The notes under the pieces: generated by a model
Seen by the model: only the letters and a program-made list of their open reading frames with translations
Told to the model about the DNA's origin: nothing
Database searches by the model: none
From: Lewinellaceae bacterium
Lineage (GTDB): Bacteria > Bacteroidota > Bacteroidia > Chitinophagales > Saprospiraceae
Direction: 5' to 3'
DNA length: 35,824 nt
NCBI GenBank assembly: GCA_020636445.1
Contig: JACJXV010000039.1
Location: 1-35,824, forward strand
In this document: positions 1-6,736 of the stretch, piece by piece
Numbering within the stretch: position 1 is the stretch's first letter
How the letters are laid out: each line of letters starts with the position of its first letter
Translations under genes and position numbers: made by a program

Positions 1-197
1 TATTAGAAAAGTCAGCTTTTGGCGTTTGTAGTTACCTGGGCGAAAAAATGGGAATTGCCTCATCCCGGGTTCGGGTCTATTTTATTTACCTAACCTTCGC
101 CGCTATGGGGTCGCCGCTACTTGTCTATCTGTTTCTAGCCTTTTGGGTAAATGTGCGCAAATATATCAAACAGGATCGCAATTGGATCTGGCAATAA
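1..197 (+). CDS. PspC-domain membrane protein, C-terminal fragment
   Basis: The reading frame is open from base 3 and ends with TAA at 195-197; the start lies outside the window. The visible 64 residues show the end of a PspC (phage shock protein C) domain: a FGVCSYLGEKMGI segment, then RVRVYFIYLTF and a hydrophobic membrane stretch rich in Leu, Tyr and Phe (about residues 30-50 of the fragment), ending with a basic tail containing VRKYIKQDR. PspC domains are short inner-membrane modules linked to envelope stress; in Bacteroidota they often stand alone or at the N-terminus of larger stress proteins. Here the protein stops soon after the domain, so it is probably a small stand-alone PspC protein or one with the domain at its C-terminus. 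The rest of the gene is not visible, so its partners cannot be judged. Confidence 0.8.
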   Translation, partial: LEKSAFGVCSYLGEKMGIASSRVRVYFIYLTFAAMGSPLLVYLFLAFWVNVRKYIKQDRNWIWQ

Positions 198-347
198 CTG
201 TGTACCTCCATTCCCTGTAATCGCTTTTCATATTCATACTTTTACCTTTTCTCATATTAGCTTCGGCTGACTGCTTCTTTTTGACTCCTCACCCAATGTC
301 CCCGCAGATCTGCAAAGTCGCCGAAAAGACGCATGGAGAGTGTATAC

Positions 348-363
348 CTGCTCACTGCTCACT
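348..363. repeat. Short heptanucleotide tandem repeat (CTGCTCA x2)
   Basis: Two tandem copies of CTGCTCA followed by CT. The same heptamer tandem recurs at 6714-6730, more than 6 kb away, also in an intergenic region. This suggests a dispersed family of short tandem repeats in this genome. Confidence 0.6.
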
Positions 364-516
364 AAAAAACGATGCGGACAAGACTAATAAAAAACTCCTA
401 CCCGGAGAGCAATGCCTATAATTTTAACCACCTTTGAACCTGGCTTTTGATTTATTTAACCAGCTTGGCCACACAAAAGGCTAAAGATTGTATTTTAGGC
501 AGAAGCATTCGGTAAA

Positions 517-522
517 AGAGGA
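517..522 (+). promoter_or_regulatory. Ribosome binding site of hypF (supports TTG start)
   Basis: AGAGGA lies 5 bases upstream of a TTG codon at 528. The translation from this TTG begins directly with the acylphosphatase domain of HypF, so the Shine-Dalgarno match and the domain boundary both favour TTG as the true start. Confidence 0.6.
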
Positions 523-527
523 AAGTA

Positions 528-2831
528 TTGGTCACAACCTATCACATCCATATTCAAGGCTTGGTTCAGGGAGTTGGATTCAGGCCTTTTGTTTACCGAC
601 TGGCCCTGCAACATCAACTCACCGGTTGGGTTAATAATAGTGTCGATGGAGTGCATATCCAGGTTAACGTACCCACCCAAAAACAGCTGGAGGCCTTTTG
701 CGATGACCTCCAGGCGTACGCACCTGGGCTTGCCCATATCGTCTCTTTGAAAGTAACAGCCATAGCTGATGCTCCGTCATACCCCACTTTTGCTATCATT
801 CATTCTTCGGCTTCCGGAGAAACCCAGCTTTTACTTAGTCCTGATTTTTCGCTGTGTGCTAATTGCCGGAAGGAACTAGTCGAATCAGATAATCGGCGTG
901 CCGGGTATGCCTTTATCACCTGCACAGACTGCGGGGTCAGGTACTCCATCCTAAAGGACTTGCCCTATGACCGCCCAAACACCACTATGCAGCACATACC
1001 CATGTGCAGGCAATGTACAGCGGAGTATCACGACCCCCTCAACAGACGCTACTATTCACAAACAAATTCTTGTCCGGACTGTCCGGTCCGCATGTCGTGG
1101 CATGATGCCCAGGGAAAACTTTTGGAATCCAATCAACAGAAAGTTATTGAACAGGCCATTGTCCAAATAAAGCGGGGGAAAATTGTGGCCGTCAAAGGTG
1201 TCGGGGGTTACCTGCTCCTCGCCGATGCGCAAAACGAAGCTACAATAAGGCAGTTACGAGAACGCAAACGACGTCCGTTCAAGCCTTTTGCTGTTTTATA
1301 TCCGGGTATGGAAGCCTTACGCAATGATTTCCCGGCACTCCATTCTGCGGAGGAAAAACAGCTAACGAGTCCGGTATCGCCCATTGTACTCCTTCCTTTT
1401 CCGGAAGGAAAGTGTCCGGTTTCGATTGCACCTGGGGTCGCCCCCGAACTTGATCGCTTAGGGGTCATGCTTCCTTATGCTCCTTTACTGGCCTTACTGA
1501 GCAGCGGTTGTGGTGGCTCACTAATTGCGACCAGCGCCAATGTTAGTGCTGCCCCCATCGTGGTTGACGAAGCCACTGCTTTTCGGGAGTTGGCGGGAAT
1601 TACTGATTTTTTCCTCACCCACGATCGCCCCATAACGATGCCCCAGGATGACAGTGTTGTTCAATATTCGGAGCAACAACTCCAACCTATAATTTTGCGC
1701 AGATCTCGTGGTTTAGCACCTACCTACTTTGCCAAACAGCTGGAACTTCCGAACGGGTCTCTGGCAATGGGTGCAATGCTAAAAAGTAGTTTTGGATATA
1801 CCCATGGTGGAAACATCTATCTCAGTCAGTACCTGGGGGACTTACAAAGTTTTGAAACAGAACAGCGATTTCAGCTCGTTCTGGAAAACCTTTTATCCTT
1901 ACTTCATAGTCGGCCATCCCGAATTATGGTTGATTCCCACCCGGATTACCCTTCGACGATTTTGGGGAGGGCCCTGGCGGAGAAATATCAAATCCCCATC
2001 CACCAAATTGACCATCATGCGGCCCACTTTGCCGCTGTATTAGCAGAAAACGGCTGGCTGACTGGTCAGCCCAAAGCGCCCGTTATGGGCGTTATTTGGG
2101 ATGGAACGGGACTGGGCACCGATCGCCAAATCTGGGGTGGAGAATTTTTTGTTGCCCATCAACGGAAGTTCACGCGAATCAACCATTTGGCGTATTTCCC
2201 TCAACTGGGTGGAGATAAGATGGCCCGCGAACCCCGTTTATGTGCCTTTAGCCTGTTGGGGGGGAATCCGCAAGCTACCTCCTGGCTCCATGAGAAATTT
2301 TCCTCAAGAGAATGGTCACTTTTGCAGCAACTCCGCAATCGCCCACAGGCACTGCAGACGTCGAGTGTTGGCCGGTTATTTGATGCTGTTGCTGCTGTGT
2401 TAGGCCTGCGCGACTATTGCTCGTATGAAGGTGAAGCAGCGATGTTGGTGGAAAAAGAGGCCAGGGCTTTTCTGCGCCAGGCGGGCCAACTACCGCCGGC
2501 TATGCCTGTTAGCTGGACGCCTGCAGGGCAATGGGATGGTGCCGCGCTCGTTAGCCAACTCTCTACAGATGCCCAAGAGGGCGTAAATACCGGATACTTA
2601 GCCTTGCGTTTTCACCAAACGTTGATCGCCGTTATTGATCAACTTGCCAAACAGGCCGGTGTTGACCAACTGGCTTTTGCCGGTGGGGTTTGGCAAAATA
2701 GTCTGCTTGTGGATCTGGTTATTTCCCAACTGGGCAGTCGATACACTTGTCATTTTCATCAGCAATTGTCGCCCAACGACGAGTCCATTGCTTTTGGACA
2801 ACTCGTCTACGATCACCTATTTGACAGCTAA
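528..2831 (+). CDS. hypF: Carbamoyltransferase HypF (hydrogenase maturation)
   Basis: HypF uses carbamoyl phosphate and ATP to make thiocarbamate on HypE, the source of the cyanide ligands of [NiFe]-hydrogenase; it acts in the cytoplasm. All expected parts are present in 767 residues, the usual length. The N-terminal acylphosphatase domain carries GLVQGVGFRPF at 11-21. Two zinc-finger pairs follow: C110/C113 with C132/C135, and C160/C163 with C182/C185. A YrdC-like domain spans about 205-395, with KRRPFKPFAV. The C-terminal Kae1-like domain has the metal-binding DHHAAH motif, GVIWDGTGLGTD and GGVWQNSLL. The start is TTG at 528 with a good ribosome binding site. No other hyp gene or hydrogenase subunit lies in the window, so its partners must be elsewhere. 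It converges on the DUF4159 gene with only 15 bp between the stop codons. Confidence 0.95.
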   Translation: MVTTYHIHIQGLVQGVGFRPFVYRLALQHQLTGWVNNSVDGVHIQVNVPTQKQLEAFCDDLQAYAPGLAHIVSLKVTAIADAPSYPTFAIIHSSASGETQLLLSPDFSLCANCRKELVESDNRRAGYAFITCTDCGVRYSILKDLPYDRPNTTMQHIPMCRQCTAEYHDPLNRRYYSQTNSCPDCPVRMSWHDAQGKLLESNQQKVIEQAIVQIKRGKIVAVKGVGGYLLLADAQNEATIRQLRERKRRPFKPFAVLYPGMEALRNDFPALHSAEEKQLTSPVSPIVLLPFPEGKCPVSIAPGVAPELDRLGVMLPYAPLLALLSSGCGGSLIATSANVSAAPIVVDEATAFRELAGITDFFLTHDRPITMPQDDSVVQYSEQQLQPIILRRSRGLAPTYFAKQLELPNGSLAMGAMLKSSFGYTHGGNIYLSQYLGDLQSFETEQRFQLVLENLLSLLHSRPSRIMVDSHPDYPSTILGRALAEKYQIPIHQIDHHAAHFAAVLAENGWLTGQPKAPVMGVIWDGTGLGTDRQIWGGEFFVAHQRKFTRINHLAYFPQLGGDKMAREPRLCAFSLLGGNPQATSWLHEKFSSREWSLLQQLRNRPQALQTSSVGRLFDAVAAVLGLRDYCSYEGEAAMLVEKEARAFLRQAGQLPPAMPVSWTPAGQWDGAALVSQLSTDAQEGVNTGYLALRFHQTLIAVIDQLAKQAGVDQLAFAGGVWQNSLLVDLVISQLGSRYTCHFHQQLSPNDESIAFGQLVYDHLFDS

Positions 2832-2849
2832 GCAGGAATTCTCTGCTTA
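2829..2849. terminator. Hairpin containing the stop codons of two convergent genes
   Basis: A perfect 7-bp stem, TAAGCAG paired with CTGCTTA, encloses the 7-base loop GAATTCT. The left arm begins with the TAA stop of hypF and the right arm ends with the complement of the TAA stop of the DUF4159 gene. The symmetrical position suggests a compact bidirectional termination or mRNA 3'-end structure. No T-tract follows on either strand, so it is not a canonical intrinsic terminator. Confidence 0.4.
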
Positions 2850-3509
2850 CTGCTGGAACGCATATTGAATGATATTGGCCCCCATGCGAAGTGCCTGGAT
2901 CCGAACCTCTTCCGGATCATTGTGGACATCCTGATCCTCCCAGCCATCACCTAAATCCGATTCATAAGAATAGAAGCAAACCAGGCGGCCTTGCCAAATA
3001 AGTCCAAATCCCTGCGCGGGTTTGCCATCATGTTCATGAATCTTAGGTAGTCCAGTCCGAAATGTAAATTTTTGGCGAAAAATTTCGTGTTCCCAGGGTA
3101 ATTCAATGAATTCTAATTCGGGGAAAACCTTTTTCATCGCCACCCGCACATACGGATCGATTCCGTAATTATCGTCAATATGGAGAAATCCGCCGGCAAT
3201 CAGGTAATTACGTAAATTCTGTGCCTCCAGATCAGAGAAAACTACATTTCCATGCCCCGTCATGTGCACAAAGGGGTAATTAAATAATTCAGCGCTGCCC
3301 ACTTCGATGGTTGCGTAATCCAAATCGAAGTTGGTACCCAACATCTGGTTACAGAAGCGAGCCAGATTAGGCAATGAAGTTGGATTGGCATACCAATCAC
3401 CCCCACCATTATATTTAAGCAATGCCATTTTCAAGGGGGCAGGTGCCTCTCCGGGGGCATTGACCATTGCCCACGACAACAAACTGCTCAACAATACTAC
3501 CTTCCACAT
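2847..3509 (-). CDS. DUF4159 domain-containing exported protein
   Basis: This 220-residue protein starts with a signal peptide (MWKVVLLSSLLSWAMVNA) and consists of a DUF4159 domain. Recognisable family features are the LLKYNGGGDWYANPTSLPNL opening (about residues 30-49), the FVHMTGHGNVVFSD segment and GGFLHIDDNYG, then a C-terminal part with SYESDLGDGWED. DUF4159 has a class-I glutamine-amidotransferase-like fold but no proven enzymatic role. In Bacteroidota single-domain secreted versions are common. It follows rsmE on the same strand with a 49-bp gap, so the two may be co-transcribed. Function is unknown; the fold assignment comes from family knowledge and not from this sequence alone. Confidence 0.8.
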   Translation of the reverse strand: MWKVVLLSSLLSWAMVNAPGEAPAPLKMALLKYNGGGDWYANPTSLPNLARFCNQMLGTNFDLDYATIEVGSAELFNYPFVHMTGHGNVVFSDLEAQNLRNYLIAGGFLHIDDNYGIDPYVRVAMKKVFPELEFIELPWEHEIFRQKFTFRTGLPKIHEHDGKPAQGFGLIWQGRLVCFYSYESDLGDGWEDQDVHNDPEEVRIQALRMGANIIQYAFQQ

Positions 3510-3558
3510 CTTGTCATTCTTTTTAGTATCTCCATATAAACGTCAGAACCGGGCATTG

Positions 3559-4278
3559 CTACACACCCGCCAATAAATTTTTTAGCTGCAGGGTATGTAC
3601 CGCAACAACACCAGCCGTTTCCGTACGCAAGCGGTTCGCACCTAAGCTAACCGCCTGGAATCCCAATTTCAGCGCAGTGCTAATTTCCTCCACCGAGAAA
3701 TCTCCTTCAGGCCCGATCAGAACCAAAGCCTCCTGCCCGGCCTGATGTGCTTCCCATAAATGAGGGCGCGGTTCATCATCAACATAAGCAATAAAGCGTT
3801 CCTTTTCTGAGCCCTCATGCTGCCCAATAAACCGCATAAAATCTGTAAGGGGGTCCAGCTGAGGTAAATAAGCCTGTAAGGATTGCTTAGCCGCACTCAG
3901 GATGACCTTTTCCAGGCGATCCTCTCGGATTTTACCTCGTTCAGAATGAAAACACTGTAAAGGGGTAATCCGGCTGACCCCAATTTCCGTGGCTTTCTCC
4001 AAAAACCACTCCAAGCGGTCCATCTGCTTAGTAGGGGCAATAGCTAAATGAATCCCCGTAGGGGTGGTGTTTTTGGATGGCCGCCGCTCCTGGATTTGTA
4101 ATTGGCACTTTTTTTTATTGGCTGCGACAATGGTTCCGGTGTACCAGTTTCCCTGACCATCAAAAAGGGTGAGTTCATCGCCCACCTGATGGCGCAAGAC
4201 CTGCATAGCATGGCGGGCTTCTTCTTCCGAAAGCTCGGCCAGATCACCCTTAATATCCGGACAGAAAAAAAGTTGCAT
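3559..4278 (-). CDS. rsmE: 16S rRNA (uracil(1498)-N(3))-methyltransferase RsmE
   Basis: RsmE transfers a methyl group from S-adenosylmethionine to N3 of U1498 in 16S rRNA. The 239-residue length is normal. The N-terminal PUA-like part contains EEARHAMQVLRHQVGDE and FDGQGN. The C-terminal SPOUT (knotted) methyltransferase part shows the family signatures LVLIGPEGDFS (GPEGD at 189-193) and LGANRLRTETA (212-222), where SAM binds. The segment KQMDRLEWFLEKATEIGV is also typical. It is divergent from rseP across a 184-bp region that should hold both promoters, and it is the first gene of a pair with the DUF4159 gene. Confidence 0.95.
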   Translation of the reverse strand: MQLFFCPDIKGDLAELSEEEARHAMQVLRHQVGDELTLFDGQGNWYTGTIVAANKKKCQLQIQERRPSKNTTPTGIHLAIAPTKQMDRLEWFLEKATEIGVSRITPLQCFHSERGKIREDRLEKVILSAAKQSLQAYLPQLDPLTDFMRFIGQHEGSEKERFIAYVDDEPRPHLWEAHQAGQEALVLIGPEGDFSVEEISTALKLGFQAVSLGANRLRTETAGVVAVHTLQLKNLLAGV

Positions 4279-4386
4279 AGCGCTAATTCCTTAACTCGGT
4301 CATAAAACTACTATTTCCCGCACAAAACCAGCGTTCAAATTCCTGGTAATGGGCAACGGGCGGAATCAGGATTAGCGGAAAAAGTT

Positions 4387-4394
4387 TACCTTTG
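4387..4394 (+). promoter_or_regulatory. Candidate Bacteroidota -7 promoter box for rseP
   Basis: TACCTTTG matches the Bacteroidota -7 consensus TAnnTTTG exactly, 69 bp before the rseP start. No clear TTG -33 box is found about 20 bp upstream, so the call is tentative. Confidence 0.4.
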
Positions 4395-4431
4395 TCCGCT
4401 GTCGCACAACATCGGGGCCACCCGTACTGTT

Positions 4432-4439
4432 TAGTTTTG
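4432..4439 (+). promoter_or_regulatory. Second candidate -7 promoter box for rseP
   Basis: TAGTTTTG also matches TAnnTTTG and lies 24 bp before the rseP ATG. If it is used, the transcript would have a very short leader. No convincing -33 element is seen at the right distance. Confidence 0.35.
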
Positions 4440-4462
4440 CAAATATAACTGAGAATACGCAC

Positions 4463-5803
4463 ATGGATATTTTGATTATGGCCGGGCAGTTAATGCTAAG
4501 CCTTTCCATTCTTATCGTTTTGCACGAGCTGGGGCACTTTATACCGGCACGGCTATTTGGCACCCGGGTTGAAAAATTCTACCTCTTCTTTGACCCCTGG
4601 TTTTCTCTTTTTAAAGTAAAAAAAGGAGAAACAGAATACGGTATCGGTTGGCTACCGCTTGGGGGCTATGTCAAGATCTCCGGCATGATTGATGAGAGTT
4701 TTGACACAGAACAAATGCAGGGAGAACCTCAACCCTGGGAGTTTCGCGCCAAGCCGGCCTGGCAACGATTAATCATTATGCTGGGTGGCGTCACCGTTAA
4801 CTTCATTCTGGGCTTCTTACTTTATGGTATGGTGCTCTGGGGCTGGGGTGAAACGTATATTCCCAACAGTGAAATCAAATTTGGTATTGCTGTAGACTCA
4901 CTAGGGATGGATCTTGGCCTTAAAGACGGAGATAAGATCCTAAAAGTAGGCGGTTCCCCTTTCGAGAAATTCAATGATCGTCTGGTAGTCCGGGAAATCA
5001 TCATTAATAATGCTTCTTCTATTGAAGTGGAACGCGATAATGAAGAACTAACCCTTCCGATTGACAGCAAATTTGTGGATATCCTCTCCCGCCACGAAAA
5101 CAAAAACAAGTATTTGTTCGGTCCTCAGTACCCCCTTAAAGTGCTGAAAGTAACGCCGGATGAACCTGCTGCCAAAGCAGGAATCCTGGCTGATGACCGC
5201 GTGATTGGTATTAATGGGGAGTCTACACCCTATTTCCACCAGTTTTTTCAACGCGTTCAGCAATTCAAGAATCAAGCGGTTACGATAGAAGTAATTCGCC
5301 AGGATAAAGATACCCTATCCTTCCCGCTGACGACCACCGAAACGGGAACTATCGGTGTGCAAGCCTACCCGGCTTCCACCTATTTTGCAACTGCCCGCCA
5401 GGATTACACCTTGGGAGAAGCTTTACCCGCAGGGTTCCAGCAGGGCTGGAGTTTCCTGGGTGATCAGATGAAAGCCTTCGGACAGATGTTCCGCGGCAAG
5501 ATCAAAGCGAAAGAAAGCCTGGGCGGTTTTGGTTCCATCGCAACGATGTACGGAGATGTCTGGCTGTGGGAGCGCTTCTGGAAGATGACGGCTATCCTAT
5601 CACTGATTCTGGCCTTCATGAATCTCCTGCCCATCCCGGCACTCGATGGCGGACACGTAATGTTCCTGTTATATGAAGTTGTTACGGGCCGCAAACCCAG
5701 TGATAAGTTCATGGAATGGGCTACTATGATTGGATTCATTCTGGTAATCGGTTTGGTTCTTTACGCCAACGGCCTGGATATTTTCCGCAAATTTTTCCAA
5801 TAG
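4463..5803 (+). CDS. rseP: RIP site-2 metalloprotease RseP
   Basis: This is a zinc intramembrane protease of the RseP/S2P family, which cleaves anti-sigma factors and leftover signal peptides within the membrane. The first transmembrane helix carries the zinc-binding HELGH motif at residues 21-25. The third zinc ligand is in LPIPALDGGH at about 389-398, inside a later helix, and a final membrane helix ends the protein. Two PDZ domains lie between (about 130-200 and 215-290); the second includes EPAAKAGILADDRVIGINGE. Length is 446 residues, normal for the family. A TAnnTTTG box lies upstream. The hscB gene follows after 18 bp, so the two probably share a transcript. Confidence 0.95.
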   Translation: MDILIMAGQLMLSLSILIVLHELGHFIPARLFGTRVEKFYLFFDPWFSLFKVKKGETEYGIGWLPLGGYVKISGMIDESFDTEQMQGEPQPWEFRAKPAWQRLIIMLGGVTVNFILGFLLYGMVLWGWGETYIPNSEIKFGIAVDSLGMDLGLKDGDKILKVGGSPFEKFNDRLVVREIIINNASSIEVERDNEELTLPIDSKFVDILSRHENKNKYLFGPQYPLKVLKVTPDEPAAKAGILADDRVIGINGESTPYFHQFFQRVQQFKNQAVTIEVIRQDKDTLSFPLTTTETGTIGVQAYPASTYFATARQDYTLGEALPAGFQQGWSFLGDQMKAFGQMFRGKIKAKESLGGFGSIATMYGDVWLWERFWKMTAILSLILAFMNLLPIPALDGGHVMFLLYEVVTGRKPSDKFMEWATMIGFILVIGLVLYANGLDIFRKFFQ

Positions 5804-5821
5804 CTCCTGAAGCAATAGCGA

Positions 5822-6346
5822 ATGGATTATTTCACGTATTACGATCTTCCGGTCAGCCTCCGTATGGACGAAGCTGACCTGCGGCGACGGTTTTTACAAA
5901 AAAGCAAGCAGTACCATCCGGATTTTTATACCCTCCAGTCGGAGGAAGCCCAACAAGAAGCGCTGGAGTTATCTTCCATCAATAACCTGGCCTTCAAAAC
6001 GTTAAAGGATCCTGATTCCCGGATGCGCTATGTGCTGGAACTAAAAGGATTGTGGGGAGAAGAAGGCACTCATGAAATTCCCCAGGAATTTCTGCTGGAA
6101 ATGATGGACATTAATGAAGGACTGATGGAACTGGAGTTTGACTTTGACCCAGCCCTTTATGCAAAAGCGCAAAATGACCTCGCCCTCCTCGAAGAAAATC
6201 TGCTGCAACAGATCCAACCGATTCTGGATCAGTATGATGAACAGATCAGCCCAATAGCGGATCTTTTGGAGGTAAAAAGTTACCTGCTAAAAAGAAAATA
6301 TTTGTTGCGGATTAAAGAGAATTTGTCTAGATTTGCCACGCGTTAA
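5822..6346 (+). CDS. hscB: Fe-S cluster assembly co-chaperone HscB
   Basis: HscB is a J-domain protein that delivers the scaffold IscU to the Hsp70 chaperone HscA during Fe-S cluster assembly. The 174-residue protein has the usual two-part layout. The N-terminal J domain begins MDYFTYYDLP and carries the HPD motif at residues 32-34, needed to stimulate the Hsp70 ATPase. The middle ALELSSINNLAFKTLKDPDSRMRYVLEL segment links to a helical C-terminal domain (about 90-174) with FLLEMMDINEGL, typical of HscB. No iscU, hscA or fdx gene is adjacent. It sits 18 bp after rseP and 43 bp before a tRNA-Leu gene on the same strand. Confidence 0.9.
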   Translation: MDYFTYYDLPVSLRMDEADLRRRFLQKSKQYHPDFYTLQSEEAQQEALELSSINNLAFKTLKDPDSRMRYVLELKGLWGEEGTHEIPQEFLLEMMDINEGLMELEFDFDPALYAKAQNDLALLEENLLQQIQPILDQYDEQISPIADLLEVKSYLLKRKYLLRIKENLSRFATR

Positions 6347-6389
6347 TTCAAAGGGGTTAACGGAAGTTCATTCACTGAAATATTCTGCT

Positions 6390-6473
6390 GCCGGAGTGGC
6401 GGAACTGGTAGACGCGCTGGATTCAAAATCCAGTGTTTGCAAGAACGTGCGGGTTCGAGTCCCGCCTCCGGTA
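6390..6473 (+). tRNA. tRNA-Leu (anticodon CAA)
   Basis: Class II tRNA with a long variable arm. The acceptor arms are GCCGGAG and CTCCGGT, which pair with a G-U wobble at position 1-72, and the discriminator base is A73 as expected for leucine. The anticodon stem CTGGA/TCCAG encloses the loop TTCAAAA, giving anticodon CAA at 6424-6426, which reads UUG. The T arm GCGGG-TTCGAGT-CCCGC is perfect. CCA is not encoded (CAT follows). Confidence 0.95.
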
Positions 6474-6504
6474 CATCTTATTCTGATAGTCAACAAACCA
6501 ATTA

Positions 6505-6587
6505 GCCGAAGTGGCGGAATTGGTAGACGCGCACGTTTCAGAGGCGTGTGTCCATCGGGCGTATGGGTTCGAGTCCCATCTTCGGCA
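6505..6587 (+). tRNA. tRNA-Leu (anticodon CAG)
   Basis: Second class II leucine tRNA, 31 bp after the first. The acceptor arms GCCGAAG and CTTCGGC pair perfectly, with A73. The anticodon loop TTCAGAG gives CAG at 6539-6541, reading CUG. The variable arm has a GTCC/GGGC stem, and the T arm is ATGGG-TTCGAGT-CCCAT. CCA is not encoded. It is probably co-transcribed with the preceding tRNA. Confidence 0.95.
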
Positions 6588-6644
6588 CTTCCTGTACTAT
6601 TCCATCTTTTCCAGGTTCACCAAGCAAAGTCGCTGCCAACTGCC

Positions 6645-6686
6645 TACTGGTTACTGGTTACTGGTATCTGGTATCTGGTATCTGGG
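6645..6686. repeat. Heptanucleotide tandem repeat (six units)
   Basis: Six consecutive 7-base units: TACTGGT three times, ATCTGGT twice, then ATCTGGG. The tract lies in the intergenic region between the tRNA-Leu pair and the 3' end of the GH2 gene. The 7-base period does not preserve a reading frame and the tract is outside any gene. Confidence 0.85.
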
Positions 6687-6713
6687 TACTATCTTTGGTT
6701 ACGATGTTCCCTT

Positions 6714-6730
6714 CTGCTCACTGCTCACTG
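6714..6730. repeat. Heptanucleotide tandem repeat (CTGCTCA x2)
   Basis: Two copies of CTGCTCA plus CTG, 27 bp after the six-unit heptamer tract and 6 bp before the GH2 stop codon. It is the same tandem as at 348-363. Confidence 0.6.
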
Positions 6731-6736
6731 CATAGA

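Larger units (their letters stand above)
198..527. other. Intergenic region upstream of hypF
   Basis: This 330-bp stretch between the PspC gene and hypF carries no convincing gene on either strand. It contains a short heptanucleotide tandem repeat at 348-363 and, just before hypF, a purine-rich ribosome binding site. I could not find a good Bacteroidota promoter box (TAnnTTTG), although a promoter for hypF must lie here or upstream. Confidence 0.6.

Noticed and set aside
2598..2816. Open frame on the minus strand inside hypF
   Set aside because: It is fully within the well-supported hypF Kae1-like domain and has no recognisable protein features.
6645..6730. Possible CRISPR array
   Set aside because: The units are 7 bases long and directly tandem, with no spacers of 30 bases or more and no cas genes.
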